64,000 bases of DNA from Motacilla alba alba. Lineage: Eukaryota; Chordata; Aves; Passeriformes; Motacillidae. The stretch is from contig NC_052017.1 of assembly GCF_015832195.1 (NCBI RefSeq), forward strand, positions 81,345,801-81,409,800, in the 5' to 3' direction. This document shows positions 1 to 12,290 of the stretch, piece by piece. Numbering within the stretch: position 1 is the first letter of the stretch; each line of letters opens with the position of its first letter. The position numbers were made by a program, and so were the translations under genes. The notes beneath the pieces are model-generated. The model was given only the letters and a program-made list of their open reading frames with translations. It did no database searches and was not told the DNA's origin.

Positions 1-3000
1 CATAGAAAATGCTGAGATATGTAGCAGGAAGGTTTAGTAATAAATGATCACTGAATTGAACTGAAATCAACAGTGGGCTGTCATAATCAGGAGTTAGATG
101 TCACTGTTGAAAGTCTGCATATACACTTGCTAAATGAATTGTCCAGCTTCATAAAGTTATAGACCATTTAAAGCAAAACTCCAGGAATAAAATCAATCAA
201 AATTTTAAAAAATACACTGTAATGGGTAGATGGAGGAGTAAATTATGAGTATCATCTTCACAGTCATAGAAAAACAAATTACAGTTTTATGACTGAAGTA
301 GCTGAAGTGAGAAAATAGATGGAAACAAGTGAGTGACAGGCAAGGAAGCTAATTAACCAGGCTTTTCAGATACTCAGTGGGGTAATTCAGCCCACATGAA
401 GCTTTGCAATGGCTTCTAGTACCTGAATTAAACAGTTGGAAGACAGTGCAAGGTATCTCAGCCACTGCCATACTTAGCACAGATGTAACAAGTAAAAGTG
501 TAAGTGAATATGCAGCTAGAAACTGTGTTTAAAACACCCTGATTCTTTAGGCTAGCATGGAGTTCATTGGAAAATGTGTCATTAAGGGATAAAATTTAAA
601 AAAATAAAGAAATTGATGAACTGCTTTCTAAACAGATTTTTTTGCCTGTATTTTTTCTGGCTAGAGTGAATATTTCTGCTATTGAGGAAAATGCATCCTG
701 CCAATAGTGTTCAATAGCAAGTGCAATTACATTACTAAACAAAATAAGCAACATTATATACTTCTTCCTTAATGTATCTCCCCTTTCAAGTCTGCATTTT
801 GCTTTTAATTGCAGCCCAGTTTCAACATGTGCTGGACATGAGCTCCATCCCAGGCTTCTTCTAAAGTCTCATAAATATTCTCCCAGAAGAGACAGGTTCA
901 AAGTTTTCCTCAGTCCAAAAAAATTAACTGAGCTTCCCACCTCTTAAGCAAGTACTCTAATCAATATGCAATCATACAAAATACTTCTGTTCAGGCACCT
1001 TCTCTGAGAAGAATCCTACCAGTACCAAAGCACTTGGAATGAAATCCTGAGTCAGACCAATCTTCTACTTTTCTCTAGGGTAGAAGTCTGCAGTGTCTTT
1101 TCCCCTGCCTCATCCCAGCCTCCCCCCAACCCTAGATATGTATTACATAATAAGAAAAGCTGTGGTGGATATTCTGGTAAAATATTCTCCACCTTTCTGT
1201 GATAGCTCTGATAACTGTGCAAATAAAACTGTAGCTGAGAACCTCTGTAGAGAATTCAGGAATCGACAACACGACATGGTTAGGGATTTCTCCCAGGAGG
1301 ACAAGCCTGAGCTGTGGAAAAGAGTGTAAATAATGATAGTAACTCAACAGCAGAAAAAGACCAGGGTAACTTCAAAGACAGTATTGCATGAACCTGGTTC
1401 ACACCCTTTACAAACAGGCACTGCATGACCGAAACCCCAAAAACCCACAGTATACATAAATTCTACAAAGCTCCCACCCAGTTCACCATATGGAAACACT
1501 GAGCAACACAGCAGAAGTTCCCATCCCTCTGTACAGTCAGAGTGGAGAGAGAGGCAAATCTATCTTGTGGGCCATCTGCATCCCTTCAGATATATCCATT
1601 AACTGTACACAGTGCTGAAGTTTCTGTTTTGTCAATGAATAAATTTAATGTCTACAGAAAGTGATCTAAATATGAGTCAAAATTAACACAAGGAACACCA
1701 AGATACCACCAGGAAGGATCTCTAATCACTTAAGGAACATAATCATGGCTGATGTCTCCTCAGTCTGTTCTGACCTACAGAAAACTCTGTGTGCTTCCTG
1801 GCAATGGGGAAATTTTACATTCAAGCACAGGTATTTTTTCAGTATCAGTGAATATCAAGTAATCAGATGTCTAGTGCTTCACTATCAAAATAGACTGTAT
1901 TTAAAAGCAAATGAAGACAAAGTTAAGTAGCTATGACTAATTTCTCAAGAGAGTACTACAGTTCACTGAGTTGCTCAAAAAAATGTAGTACATCATATAT
2001 AAGCTCAACTGATGAAAAGTACCCACAAAGGAATATGCATACAAAGACGTACTATGCTATATAAAAATAGAAGAATTATAATACAGACTGCTGATTCTGA
2101 TTGAAGCATAAATAATTTGTTAAATATCTTAGAAACTGCTGTTCAAATACTGAATATAAAAATTAGAATCCTCCATAGATTTTTCCTGCATTGAAAGCTT
2201 CCAGTTTATGAGTTACTTTGCCACATTTCTTTCCTCTCAGATATTTTACATATCCTTCCCAAATACTGCATGAACAGAATTTTTAACAACAACAACAAAA
2301 CCAACACAAATATTAACAATTTTTTCAATAGTTAAATTTCATTTTTCTTCTGGATAAGAAAACTGAGGACATGAAAGATGAGGGGTGGGCAAAACTGGCT
2401 ATCATTTATGATGTCTGCATGGAAATTAATGTGAGAAAAAAGAATTCTTATGTCATTGCCTAAGTTCAAATTCTTTAGCTCTGGAAAGAAGAATCGTCTC
2501 TCCCTTCATTTGATCCTTCATGTGATGATGTGATGGATCTTTCATGTGGTATGGCCAGCCAATTTATGGAACGAGTCTGTGCTGCTTTGGAACCTGTAGA
2601 GCTTTAGACTCAGACATAATTCAGCTAAAAAAAATGGGATAAATGCTGGGCAGAACTGAAAAGCAGCATTTTAGAAGGAAATGCTTAGCTGCTATGTAAA
2701 TCAGTTATTCACTTGGTCACCATGTACTATGCCATTATTTTAAGTAGATGTATTTAGAAGGCTCTCCAGCTATTCCATGCAAATCTCTTCCACATGGAGC
2801 TCTGGCCAGTCACACAATGTTGCCTTTTTCTTCTTTCAGATTTCCAAACCTACAGAAGTCCAACATTTGAATACGTTTCAGTGCCAACAACATTTATAGC
2901 TATGTCACAGCTCACAAAGAGGATGGCAAATTTGAAAATGGGAGACGTTTTGCCATATGGCAACCTCTGTTTCAAAACCAAGGAGCTTTGGGGAGGAGCA

Positions 3001-5925
3001 AAATTACAGGGCAAAAATTTTTGTAGCTGGCCTAGGACTAGTAATCATGTGGTGCCTGGTCTACCAGCTGTTGTTACAGAAAGTAACACCTGGCCTTTTT
3101 CTGTACTTAGTGAGACCACTAAGTTGAGGTCTTTATTATGAAAGCTCCTGTCTTTCATGAAGAAACATAGCAATCTCTTAGATTTCTATTTCTGTTTTAG
3201 AGATGATAGTAAAAGTTTATGAATTCAAGTAATTCAGGTACAGAACATGACTGGCTAAAGGACAGAGAAATTATGTGCAACTGCATACTTACTTCCTCAT
3301 GAATTTGAAGTAAAAAATCAATTTCTTTAACCACTGCAAAATTATTTTAATAGTCTGAAAGGTCAAAGATATTTAAATCCTTAAATACTTATGAAGGCCA
3401 CAATAAGAACACGCTACAGAAGAGAAGAAATAGGAAGACCCAATATTCTCAGACATTTTGTCTATATCAAGGAGAAGGTAAAATGTTTTACAGCAAGGTA
3501 AGTAGAAAAAAAAAGCTGCAATTTTGCAAGAAACAACTCATTTAAAAAAACCACAAACCAACCAAACAAACCCCCTTCAACTTAAGACTTCTCAAAATAA
3601 CTGAGAAGCAACAAAAAAATAAAGATTTGAATTACTCAGTATCCCAGATGGCTCCATATTTTTCAGTGCTAAAATAAATTTGGTAAAGAGTCCCTTTGTG
3701 TAAGAGGAATTGATGTCATTTTACAAGCCAGGAAGTTGTGATGTCGTCTTCTAATTGGTATGTGTAAGTCTCTTTGCAGCTTCTGCAATCAGAGCATTGA
3801 GGACAACAGGAGGATATTCCTTTTTTGTAATATCTATATTTTTTCATATGACTTTCTTTTTATCATTATTACACATTGAACTTTCTCATTGCTCTAAGCT
3901 GTTCTGTGGAATGACTGGATTTATTTCCTTCAGCTCTGGGCATACACAGACCCTATCTATATGCCAGTGTAGATAGAAACAGATCATAAACTCCAAGCTC
4001 TTTAATCAAACCCAGGAAAAATAAACTAGAAACAAGAATCAGAGTTACAGTCCCTTTAGATCACTTCTGTGTAATACATATAATCAATATCATTGCCTCT
4101 AATTAATGACTCTTAATATTTGCTCATGCTCTCCTCAGTGAGAAGGAAACAGTCAGCCACTGCACTCTCCTGCCTGCCTGCAGAGAGGTCTTTTGTGTTT
4201 ACATGTACCTCTAGGATCGTTTCATTTCTTTACTAGTAACTGATCTTCAAATGTTCTCTCAGAAAGACTGAGATTATTTTTTAAGTTCTGGATCTCATTT
4301 AGGGGTGAGTTCTAGTGTGCTATAAGGAAAAAAAAAAAAGACCACAAAATTAAAACAATTTTTAAGAACCCAAAAATAAAATCTATGGAGTAATACATCA
4401 ATCTTTGGCCTGTAACAGAAATAATCCTCTGTCTGATCTTGAAATACCTTCAGTCTTTTCCAATAAATCTGGTTTACTCTTTAAAAAATACCCCAAAACT
4501 AAAATCTCTAATATAAGTGCATTTACAGGACCAACAATATGCTGCCAAGTCTAATGTGTACCAGTAGATTTCTCCCTACATGCCGTGATCAGAAGTACTC
4601 CTGGGCTATCTCTCCTGCACTGTCTTGCAGCCTTCATTAAGTTTATTTCTTATTATTATCTACCAGACTTACTGAAATTTCTTCATATATCTCTAAACAT
4701 CTCCCCTTCTGGCAAGTTTTACAGAAATTAGTCAATAGGTTCAAAAGCTACCAGGAGAAGAAGAGACAAACAGATAAATGAACTGATAATCACATATATG
4801 CTCATTATTCATGTATTGATATGCCTAAACCTCAATAACTTACTGTTGATTTCAGATTTCTCCCCTAATTTCTATAGTTTATACTGTATGTAACTGCACT
4901 GCATATTAATATGCTACATACTCTCAATTATCAATATATATGGAAATTAAAATCAATGGACAGTTCAGAATTACACGGATAAATTACAGTAGGAACATAT
5001 ACTCAGCATAATTTTTCTACTGCATTTCAAACAGTTGGCAATAAATATGTGCTTTGATCTATTTGATAAACATTTTGAAATTGTATTTTTTTATGATCTC
5101 TATATAAAATTCTGATTTATATAAGCATGTTTTTCGGAGGTAATATTGTCTATCAGTGTTCACAATGACCTGATAAGCTTTTTAACTGGATATATTTTCA
5201 GGATTTTTTCTGCTTATCTGATGACTATGAAAAACTTTATTCAAGCCCGTTTTTCATAATTTGGCAGTCTTTGGTAGGAATCAGTCTTTGGCTACATAGT
5301 TCACAGAGAATAATGTGGAGCAGAAGGGAAGATAATGATAGTGGTGTATAAGTGAGGAAAGTGATGACCTACAGAGTTGGATTAAATGGATTCCAGAATG
5401 TCCTCAGAGTTGGGAGTTGGTAATTATGACAATCTTACAAGTGTTTTAAATGTTTTTTAAAGAACTTGGTCACCATTTCGAAATATGATGAGATCTCTAC
5501 TCAGTATTTGGGTTAATTCTTAATTGGAAGTCTTCTAACAGGAAAATTTGCTGTCAGGAAACCTGAAAGTTCTATTTTCTGGTGTCAGGCAAATGCTGTC
5601 AAGAGTAAGCAAGATCGGACAAAAAAAGTACTAAAGTTGGGTTACATTCAGGAAGGAATGAAGAAAATATTAAAACCTCTTGATGTTCTTGGTGCCAATT
5701 CATTCCATCTGTGCATAAAACACATCATTTTTCTCTCCTTCATGCCTCAAAACTGTCAATATGTCATTTGACACGTCAGGCTTTCAAGCCCAAAGCCCTA
5801 GTGTGAAGCATCTTGGACAACCTGAAACAGTTTTTTTTCCTAAATCATGTGGTTTGTGGGAATATAGTCTGAGTAACACCTCAAAAGCAGCACAGTAGCT
5901 CAAATTCATAGAACAGAACTGGAGT
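1..5925. other. Unique AT-rich intronic sequence
   Basis: I see no gene, RNA or recognisable transposon here. Short open frames have no family resemblance. Minor low-complexity tracts include CAA repeats near 2287-2300, an A-rich stretch at 3541-3575 and an A12 run near 4328. A 20-base word at 4793-4812 recurs at 9278-9297. Confidence 0.6.
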
Positions 5926-6282
5926 CATAGAATCCTTATGGTTGGGAAAGACCTCCAAGATAATCAAGTCCAAACATTCACCCAGCACCACCATGTTCAC
6001 CACTAAACTCTGTCCTTAAGTGCCACACATTTTTGAAGACTTCCATGGAGCATGATTCCACTGCTTCCCTAGGCAGCCTGTTCCAGGGCCTGACCACCCT
6101 AACAGCAAAGCTGTTTTTCCTAATATCCAGTTTAAATCAACCCCTGGCACAACTTGGTGCCATTCCTTCTTGTCCTCTTGTTTGTTACTTGGGATAAGAG
6201 ACCTACACCCATCTGTTTACAACCTCCTTTCAGGTAACTGTATAAAGTTAGGAGATCTCTGCTGAGCCTCCTTTTCTCCATC
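5926..6282 (-). mobile_element. CR1 LINE, 3' end fragment, minus strand
   Basis: The plus strand reads CATAGAATCCTTATGGTTGG, then AAAGACCTCCAAGATAATCA, the reverse complement of the CR1 3' end. It continues through the CACCACCATG..CCACTAAACTCTGTCC block, GGCAGCCTGTTCCAG and TTCCTAATATCCAG to CTCCTTTTCTCC. These landmarks occur in the standard CR1 order. The copy is 5'-truncated, as is usual for CR1, and non-coding. Confidence 0.93.
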
Positions 6283-9200
6283 ATTTTCTATTCATACCAG
6301 CATTAATGACAACCCCTACAGAGCAGCATATTCTCTACAGGCATCTAAAACACTACACAGCATTGTTAAGAATAGGCTATTACTCTCAAACTAGCTGAGA
6401 GCAATGATTAAACAAATGGAGGTACTCATCCAGGGAAGAGAAATTTTCCTTCCCTCCAGACCTGTTCTCTTACTCCTACCTTCTGTTCCTTGTCTTTTAA
6501 AGAACTACTTATCCAACACAGATCTAACCTCTCAGTTCACTGGAAAGGTTTGGGCAAAGGACTCCTTCCAAGACACACAGATATTAATGAAATCAGCCCC
6601 ATCTACTTCTTTGTTGATGCCTTCAGTCAGATTCAAGGTACTTTTAAGAAAAGACTACCTTTTGCTTCTTTCCAAATAGAATGTGTTTATCCTATTCTCT
6701 ATTCTTACAGCTTCATTTTTTGCCTCATAAAGACACTGAGTTTAGACCTAAAGTCTCTCTGATCCTTTCTAGAACCTTTTTAAAGTTTATTTTCACATTT
6801 TCTAGCTTACGGTCGACAGGAACTAGGGCCTATTTCAGACCAACCTATACATGCTCTCCTTCACCCATCCCTCAGAGAAGATTTCAATGTGAGATTTTCC
6901 TCTGTTTCTTCTTCACTGAACAGGCATACATAAATTGTTTCTCTGTGATAGCCTTGTCCCCCCTGAGTATTTCTGTAACCTGGATGTCAAATGACCTTAC
7001 AGACTCTCTGAAAATCCTTTTGCTACTCAAGTGCTGAAGCAAAGACCCAGCATGCAGGGTAGAGGAATTGGTTAACTGCCATAGCTCTAGCTGCTGCTAT
7101 CTCAAACAAATTACACACTTCTAGGTGTACGTTCTTCAAACTCCTGTCTGATCAGTGTAACTGCATACAAAGGCATTTTGCAAGACTATTAAAAACACTT
7201 GCACAGACGAAATGTTTTCACTTTGGCTAATTAAGTTTAGTGGTGCAAATAGATTCCAAAATTGCTGATAAAGCATGCTAATTAGCAGAATGAATAGCAG
7301 GAAAAAATTGCAGCTACAACAGGCACAATCAGAAGGTGGATTGAGATAGCTCCATAAGGCATTTTATAGCTCGACTACTGTGCATCTAAGACAAATGTTA
7401 TTTTAACTGAATTACAATTTAAAACTGCTTATGATTATGTTATATTCAACGTAAAAAATTTATTTCCTTACTGTCATTTTCTTGCTCATATTTTAATTTA
7501 CTCTTTCCTGTGCTCAAAATATTCTCTAGACGTTTTTGCTTGGTAAACGAGCCTACAAATTTTGTGCACCATATAAGAAGTGGCTTTTAGGTTATGATGG
7601 CTGGAGGAAAGATTAAATGCTAAACAACAAAGTTTTGCCTTCCAAATATTGTATTTCAAAAATCAAATGTGTTTCATACTGCGAACACGAAGACAAATGA
7701 AATCACTAAATTGGTAATAATGTCCTTTACATTGTAACCTTCCCTAATACCTACACCTCTGCCTTACTACCAGTTTTGCATTTAACACACTTCTTACAAA
7801 TTCCTTTAAAATTTGTATACAACATCTCTACATATTTTAGAAACAAAAAGCTGTCAATCTATTACTGAAATATATCATGATGCTTTGCAAAACTGAAAGG
7901 CTTTCCGATGTATAAAGAGAAGTTGCTAATAATATGAAGGAAATAATACAATTTACAGATGATTGCAGTTATATTTATTAATTTCTGACTTCATTCCCAA
8001 ATGTGACTGGAATATCATTGGAACACTATGGATAAATTAGAAATAGTCACATGAAAATACAATGTCTTTTTGCAAATTCTGATGCACATGTAGTAATAAA
8101 AATAAAAAAAACCAATTTCCTTTCTCTAATGTTTTTAGTCTCCTGTCTTTCTTTATAAAAGATGTCTGTTTTGAACCTGGCATGTTCTAAGATAATAGAA
8201 AAATTACATCCTAAGTGTTCCTAAGCACCAATATGAACAATACAGAAAGTGCTTATGACTTGCAGGACTTTTTCCTGCATGGAATGACTACTTTTTTATT
8301 CTCCACAAGAAAAATAATCCTGTACAAAAAGAAAATTCCTATTTAAACCCCATCAGTTTCAGTTGCTAATATAAGTTATCTTTTACAGCAAAGTAAGCTT
8401 CACCCTGCAACCAACCTACCTTTTAATAGTACAGTCTGCCATTTGAAAGATTTGACAATACATCATGAAGATATGAAGTAATACAACATGAAAGAAGACC
8501 TGGGAGCAATATTTCTCACATACCAACCCTTCTTAATCAGAGAAGGCTGCTGGAGCATCAATGTATTACAAAGTAATGTGCTAAGGGAAGCAGATCTCAG
8601 CACCACATAGAATAGCAGATTTGCTTTGCTTTTCAATTATGTTCTGTTTAAAACACGATTTCCCAAATCTGTAAATACATACACACACAAAGTTAATTTT
8701 TCTTCACTTAACATCTCAAATACAAGTTAGTGAATTTGTGTGTATGGACATTACCCATGCTCATCTCTCGGTCTATATAACCCCCCTAGCTCTTTTACTA
8801 ACCACTCAAACATATTCATGAAAGTGTTTCTCAGCTCTCTCCAACAGGCATCCTCTATCTCTGTGTTGAATATCCCAATCCGATCAATGAATGCTGCTAC
8901 CTTGTTATTCACCACCTGCTGCAGAGAAAGGTTTTCAATATACTTTTCTCTTTGAGGAAAAGACAAAACCACAGCTAGTAACCCTCAGTTATCCAGCGGC
9001 TCTAAACCTACAAATTGACTCCCTTCCTTCCCCACTCCCACTGCTCATCAGATATTTCTATGAGCTGCGGGATGCTGAAGAACAACGCTGGCAAACCTAA
9101 GCTGTTCCAACTCTCCCAATTCATTTCAGCACAAGTTCATCACTCTGCGCAGAACTCCTCTCCAAGCAGTTTTCTGAGACAGCCTGAAACAAGAGGTTTC

Positions 9201-10159
9201 ATGGAAAATAGCTGACTATTTTAAGAAGGCATCAAAATTGACAGGCAGGTCAGTCACTGAGCAGCCAGTTAGATGGGCATATATGCTCATTATTCATATT
9301 CCTTGCAAAAGCCAGTAGGTCTGGCTTTTGCAAGAGCACAAAGACAAGTTTGGCCCCCGCCTACAGGGCTACTTGAAGCAGAAGCATGAGAAAGAATATG
9401 ATCAGCAGCTCACAGGAGAACTCCTTAAGTGCTGGCCCCAAACCAAAATGATGGAAGCCGCATGCAATAGTCACAGGACAGGTAAAAACTCCTCGACACT
9501 TCATTGCTTAAAAGGCCAAATGAGGGACAAAATGAGTAATCACTTAAAGAACACGACTGCAGTGAGTAAGAAACTTTGCTTCCTTTAGACAAGGCTTAAA
9601 AATTCCTGTGTTATATTAGTGCTCCTTTATTTGGTTCCTTTGCTTATATTTTTCAGTTGCTCGCTCTGAAGATTCTTTGATTTGCTGTCACATATACGTT
9701 CAAAACTGTGACTTTCTTTAGTCTTCCTACGGATTTCTCCATCTTCCTCCACCTCCACTTCTTTGCACTGAATAGGTGGTGTAGATAGCGTCCATGGAGG
9801 TAACACAGAAATGGACAGTGAATTGCTTCAAAGTGGTCCTTTGCAAGGCACTCTTCAGGAGAAGAAATGAGCAGCAATATTATGGCTATTAGAGACTTCT
9901 AGCTGGGCAGCACTGCAAGGAGAGTACAGAGGAACGAGCTGTGCATGAGGCCACCATTTTATCAAGGTAAATGCAGGCCCAGTTGCAGAATAAACCAGCA
10001 TATTGAATAGAAAAGAAATCCATGCTTTTTAGAAAATAAATATTTTATACTCTTGATCTGTTCCTACTCTGAAACAATGTTCATCAAAAGTACTTCATAC
10101 ATTGACAAAGAAAAGAGTTGTATGACTTTTTATTGGTGTTTTGTAGAGCTGCCAACATT
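6283..10159. other. Intronic sequence without recognised genes
   Basis: There is no supported coding sequence. Open frames between 6404 and 7037 overlap in different frames and match nothing I know. The segment 7190-7320 has several homeodomain-type core sites, including the palindrome GCTAATTAGC at 7277-7286. A perfect hairpin lies at 9302-9334. Confidence 0.5.
9302..9334. repeat. Perfect 14-bp inverted repeat with 5-base loop
   Basis: The arms are CTTGCAAAAGCCAG (9302-9315) and CTGGCTTTTGCAAG (9321-9334), exact reverse complements separated by TAGGT. No surrounding sequence extends the stem, so it is too short for a typical microRNA precursor. Its origin is unknown. Confidence 0.95.
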
Positions 10160-10165
10160 TGCCAG

Positions 10166-10841
10166 TGTGGGAACCCAGGATATCCCTCTGGGTGCCCTGG
10201 ATGGCCCAAGCCGCTGGCAGGGGGCTCTGAGACCCTGGCATGCAGCCAAAGACATGTGGGGTTTTGATCTTAGCCCGTGGAGCAAATTACCAACTCTGTA
10301 TGAAGAATTACAAGTCACACAAGTTTAGGTTTAGGTAGTATAGTAGAGATAATCACAAAGTGAAGGGAGAAATTTTTAGGTATTGTACATGGGGGTTTTG
10401 ACCTCTGTACAGTGGGGTTTGGATTTTGTACAGGGGGGTCAGGAGTCCTAAGATGGAGGAATCAGGGCGTGCCTTGTCTTTCTTCCTTCTTCTTCCTAGC
10501 CTCCATGATTTGGGTGATGTTGGCACTTTTAGATTGGTTTAGAATAGAAGCTGACTGTCTAACATAGGTGATAGCTATTGGAACGGAATTGTAAATATAG
10601 TACATGTTGTTTTTAGTATCAAAGATAGCACCAGCCTCGGGGGCAGGCAGAAAGAGTGTGCAGAGAGTGGGCAGAGTGTGCCTATACCGCAGCAGCCCAG
10701 AAGAAAATCTTAAGATAACACACAATAAACAACCTTGAGACCGGACAACAGAAGACTACTGAGTCTTTCTTTGAAGGCACGGGTTGGAGCAGAGACTTTT
10801 CCACCTTTCGGGGTCACCCTGACCAGGGGGAGACTCTGACA
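10166..10841 (+). mobile_element. Solo LTR of an endogenous retrovirus with 6-bp target duplication
   Basis: A 676-bp element begins TGTGGGAACCCAGG and ends GAGACTCTGACA, so it has TGT...ACA termini. It is bracketed by the identical hexamer TGCCAG at 10160-10165 and 10842-10847. Near its 3' part is a polyadenylation signal AATAAA at 10724-10729, followed by about 110 bases with the character of R/U5. An A/T-rich AAATATAG lies upstream near 10591-10600 and could be the TATA region. No retroviral internal sequence or second LTR flanks it, so it is a solo LTR left by recombination. Six-base duplications are typical of class II (ERVK-like) elements, which suggests, without proving, that class. 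It inserted antisense to ADCY2. Confidence 0.88.
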
Positions 10842-10847
10842 TGCCAG

Positions 10848-11529
10848 TATGGCTGAGGGCAGGTGTATCCCCACTCCAGATAGCAGCATATACAGACCTT
10901 TCTTAATTAGCACTGTGATGAACATGCTTATTGCCTGCCAAGTGATAAAAAAAAAGGTTTGTAGACAACATAGACAACACACTAAAGGAGTGCACTGCTA
11001 CAGGGCCCCAGAGATTATTCCCTGGAAATGTATTTTTTCCCTCTAGCACAATCTTAACACTCCTCCTTTCAGCCCATCCTGCACTGGGAAGTTTCAGACT
11101 CCCAGGTAACAGGAAACTGTCATTTAGTGTCTGAATTCATCCTAAAGAGAGAAGGTAATTAATGAAAATGAAGTGCAGTCTATGTTAGCAAAAGTTTATC
11201 ACAGAAAGGGAGCTTCATTAGCTCTGAAACTGGAGAAGCATTCTGGGACACTGTCTTACATACAACAATACTACCACCAAAATCAGAAATTATCTATAAG
11301 AATAATTGTCCTCTTTTGTTAAGAAAAATTGGTGGGTTTTTTTTCCAAAAGCTCTCTGCCATTTCTACATCAAAAACTCTCTTTTGATTTGTATTCTCTC
11401 CTCGTTTGCATATCACAGAATCCAGATTGTCTTTTCTAAATCAGCATGCCTGGAGATGGCCTCAGATGCAAAAGATTCAGCACATTATTTTTGTCATTAG
11501 TTTGTCAGAGACCTCAGCAGAGATCCAGT
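10848..11529. other. Intronic sequence between the LTR and a CR1 piece
   Basis: I see nothing recognisable. Composition returns to the AT-rich background. Confidence 0.5.
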
Positions 11530-11905
11530 TGATGGTCCAATTCAAAGATACGATGGGATGCAACCACAAGAGCTGAAAGAGCCTGCTGATATCACTACAA
11601 GGCCACTCTTGAGTGCCTTTAAAAGCTCATGGGGACCAGGGTAGGTTCTTGAGTTCTGGAAGAAAGCAAATATCACTCCTGTCTTCAAGGAAGGTTCCAT
11701 CACCTTGATCCCTGGGAAGGTGATAGTGCAAACCTTCCTAAAAACCATTTCTAACCCCATAAAGGACAAGAAGGTGACTGGGATTAGCCAGCATAGAGTT
11801 ATAAAAGAGAAATCATGCCTGGACAACCTTTATGTGATGAAATGACTGGCTTGCTAGCTGAGGAGGCAGTAGTTGATGTGACAGGGCTTTGAGCACACTG
11901 ATAAA
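11530..11905 (+). mobile_element. CR1 LINE ORF2 fragment, reverse-transcriptase region (decayed)
   Basis: Plus-strand translation gives a diverged but ordered match to the CR1 reverse transcriptase. It includes a W-K-K-A-N-I-T-P-V-F-K-E-G block near 11660-11692, a PGKV block near 11710-11722, ISQHR near 11785-11799 and KEKSCLDNL near 11808-11832. In a shifted frame it continues to LAEEAVVDVT near 11856-11885. The usual segment after FKKGKKEDPGNYRP is deleted, there are frameshifts and stops, and the similarity ends close to the point where the F-S-K-A-F-D catalytic block would lie. It is an old, dead copy. Confidence 0.8.
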
Positions 11906-12290
11906 CCCTAGCAGCCCAGCCTCACCTGGGGCTTCTACTGACATCCCCAGTCCTGCCTGTGCTCTGCTGGAGGAATGCTGGTCTCCAGCTAAGCCGTGCC
12001 TGACCACAGACACCCTTAAGCCGTGGACTGACTTGACCTCAAGCCCTGCCTTGTCACTGGGAATGTGCCCATAAATTGCTGGATATGATCCTGAGCTATG
12101 CACAGGCTTTCTGGCTCGACCTTGCACTTGTCTCCTTGCCATGATTTTGCCTTTTATATGTCTTGTCTCTTGGCTGAACCTGGTTATGGTCTCTGGGCTT
12201 GCCTTGCTCAAGTGCTGTGGGGCCAAGATTAGAGCAGTCACCCTGGCCCTACTGCTCTGTCCCTTCTTTGCTTCCTTGCAAAGAGCTCTG
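11906..12290. other. GC-richer block of unknown origin next to CR1
   Basis: About 385 bases clearly richer in G and C than the surroundings start where the CR1 match stops. The minus strand happens to be open for 163 codons across this block (12304 down to 11813), but the product has low-complexity character and matches no family I know. The abrupt composition change suggests an inserted repeat or part of the same composite element. Confidence 0.4.
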
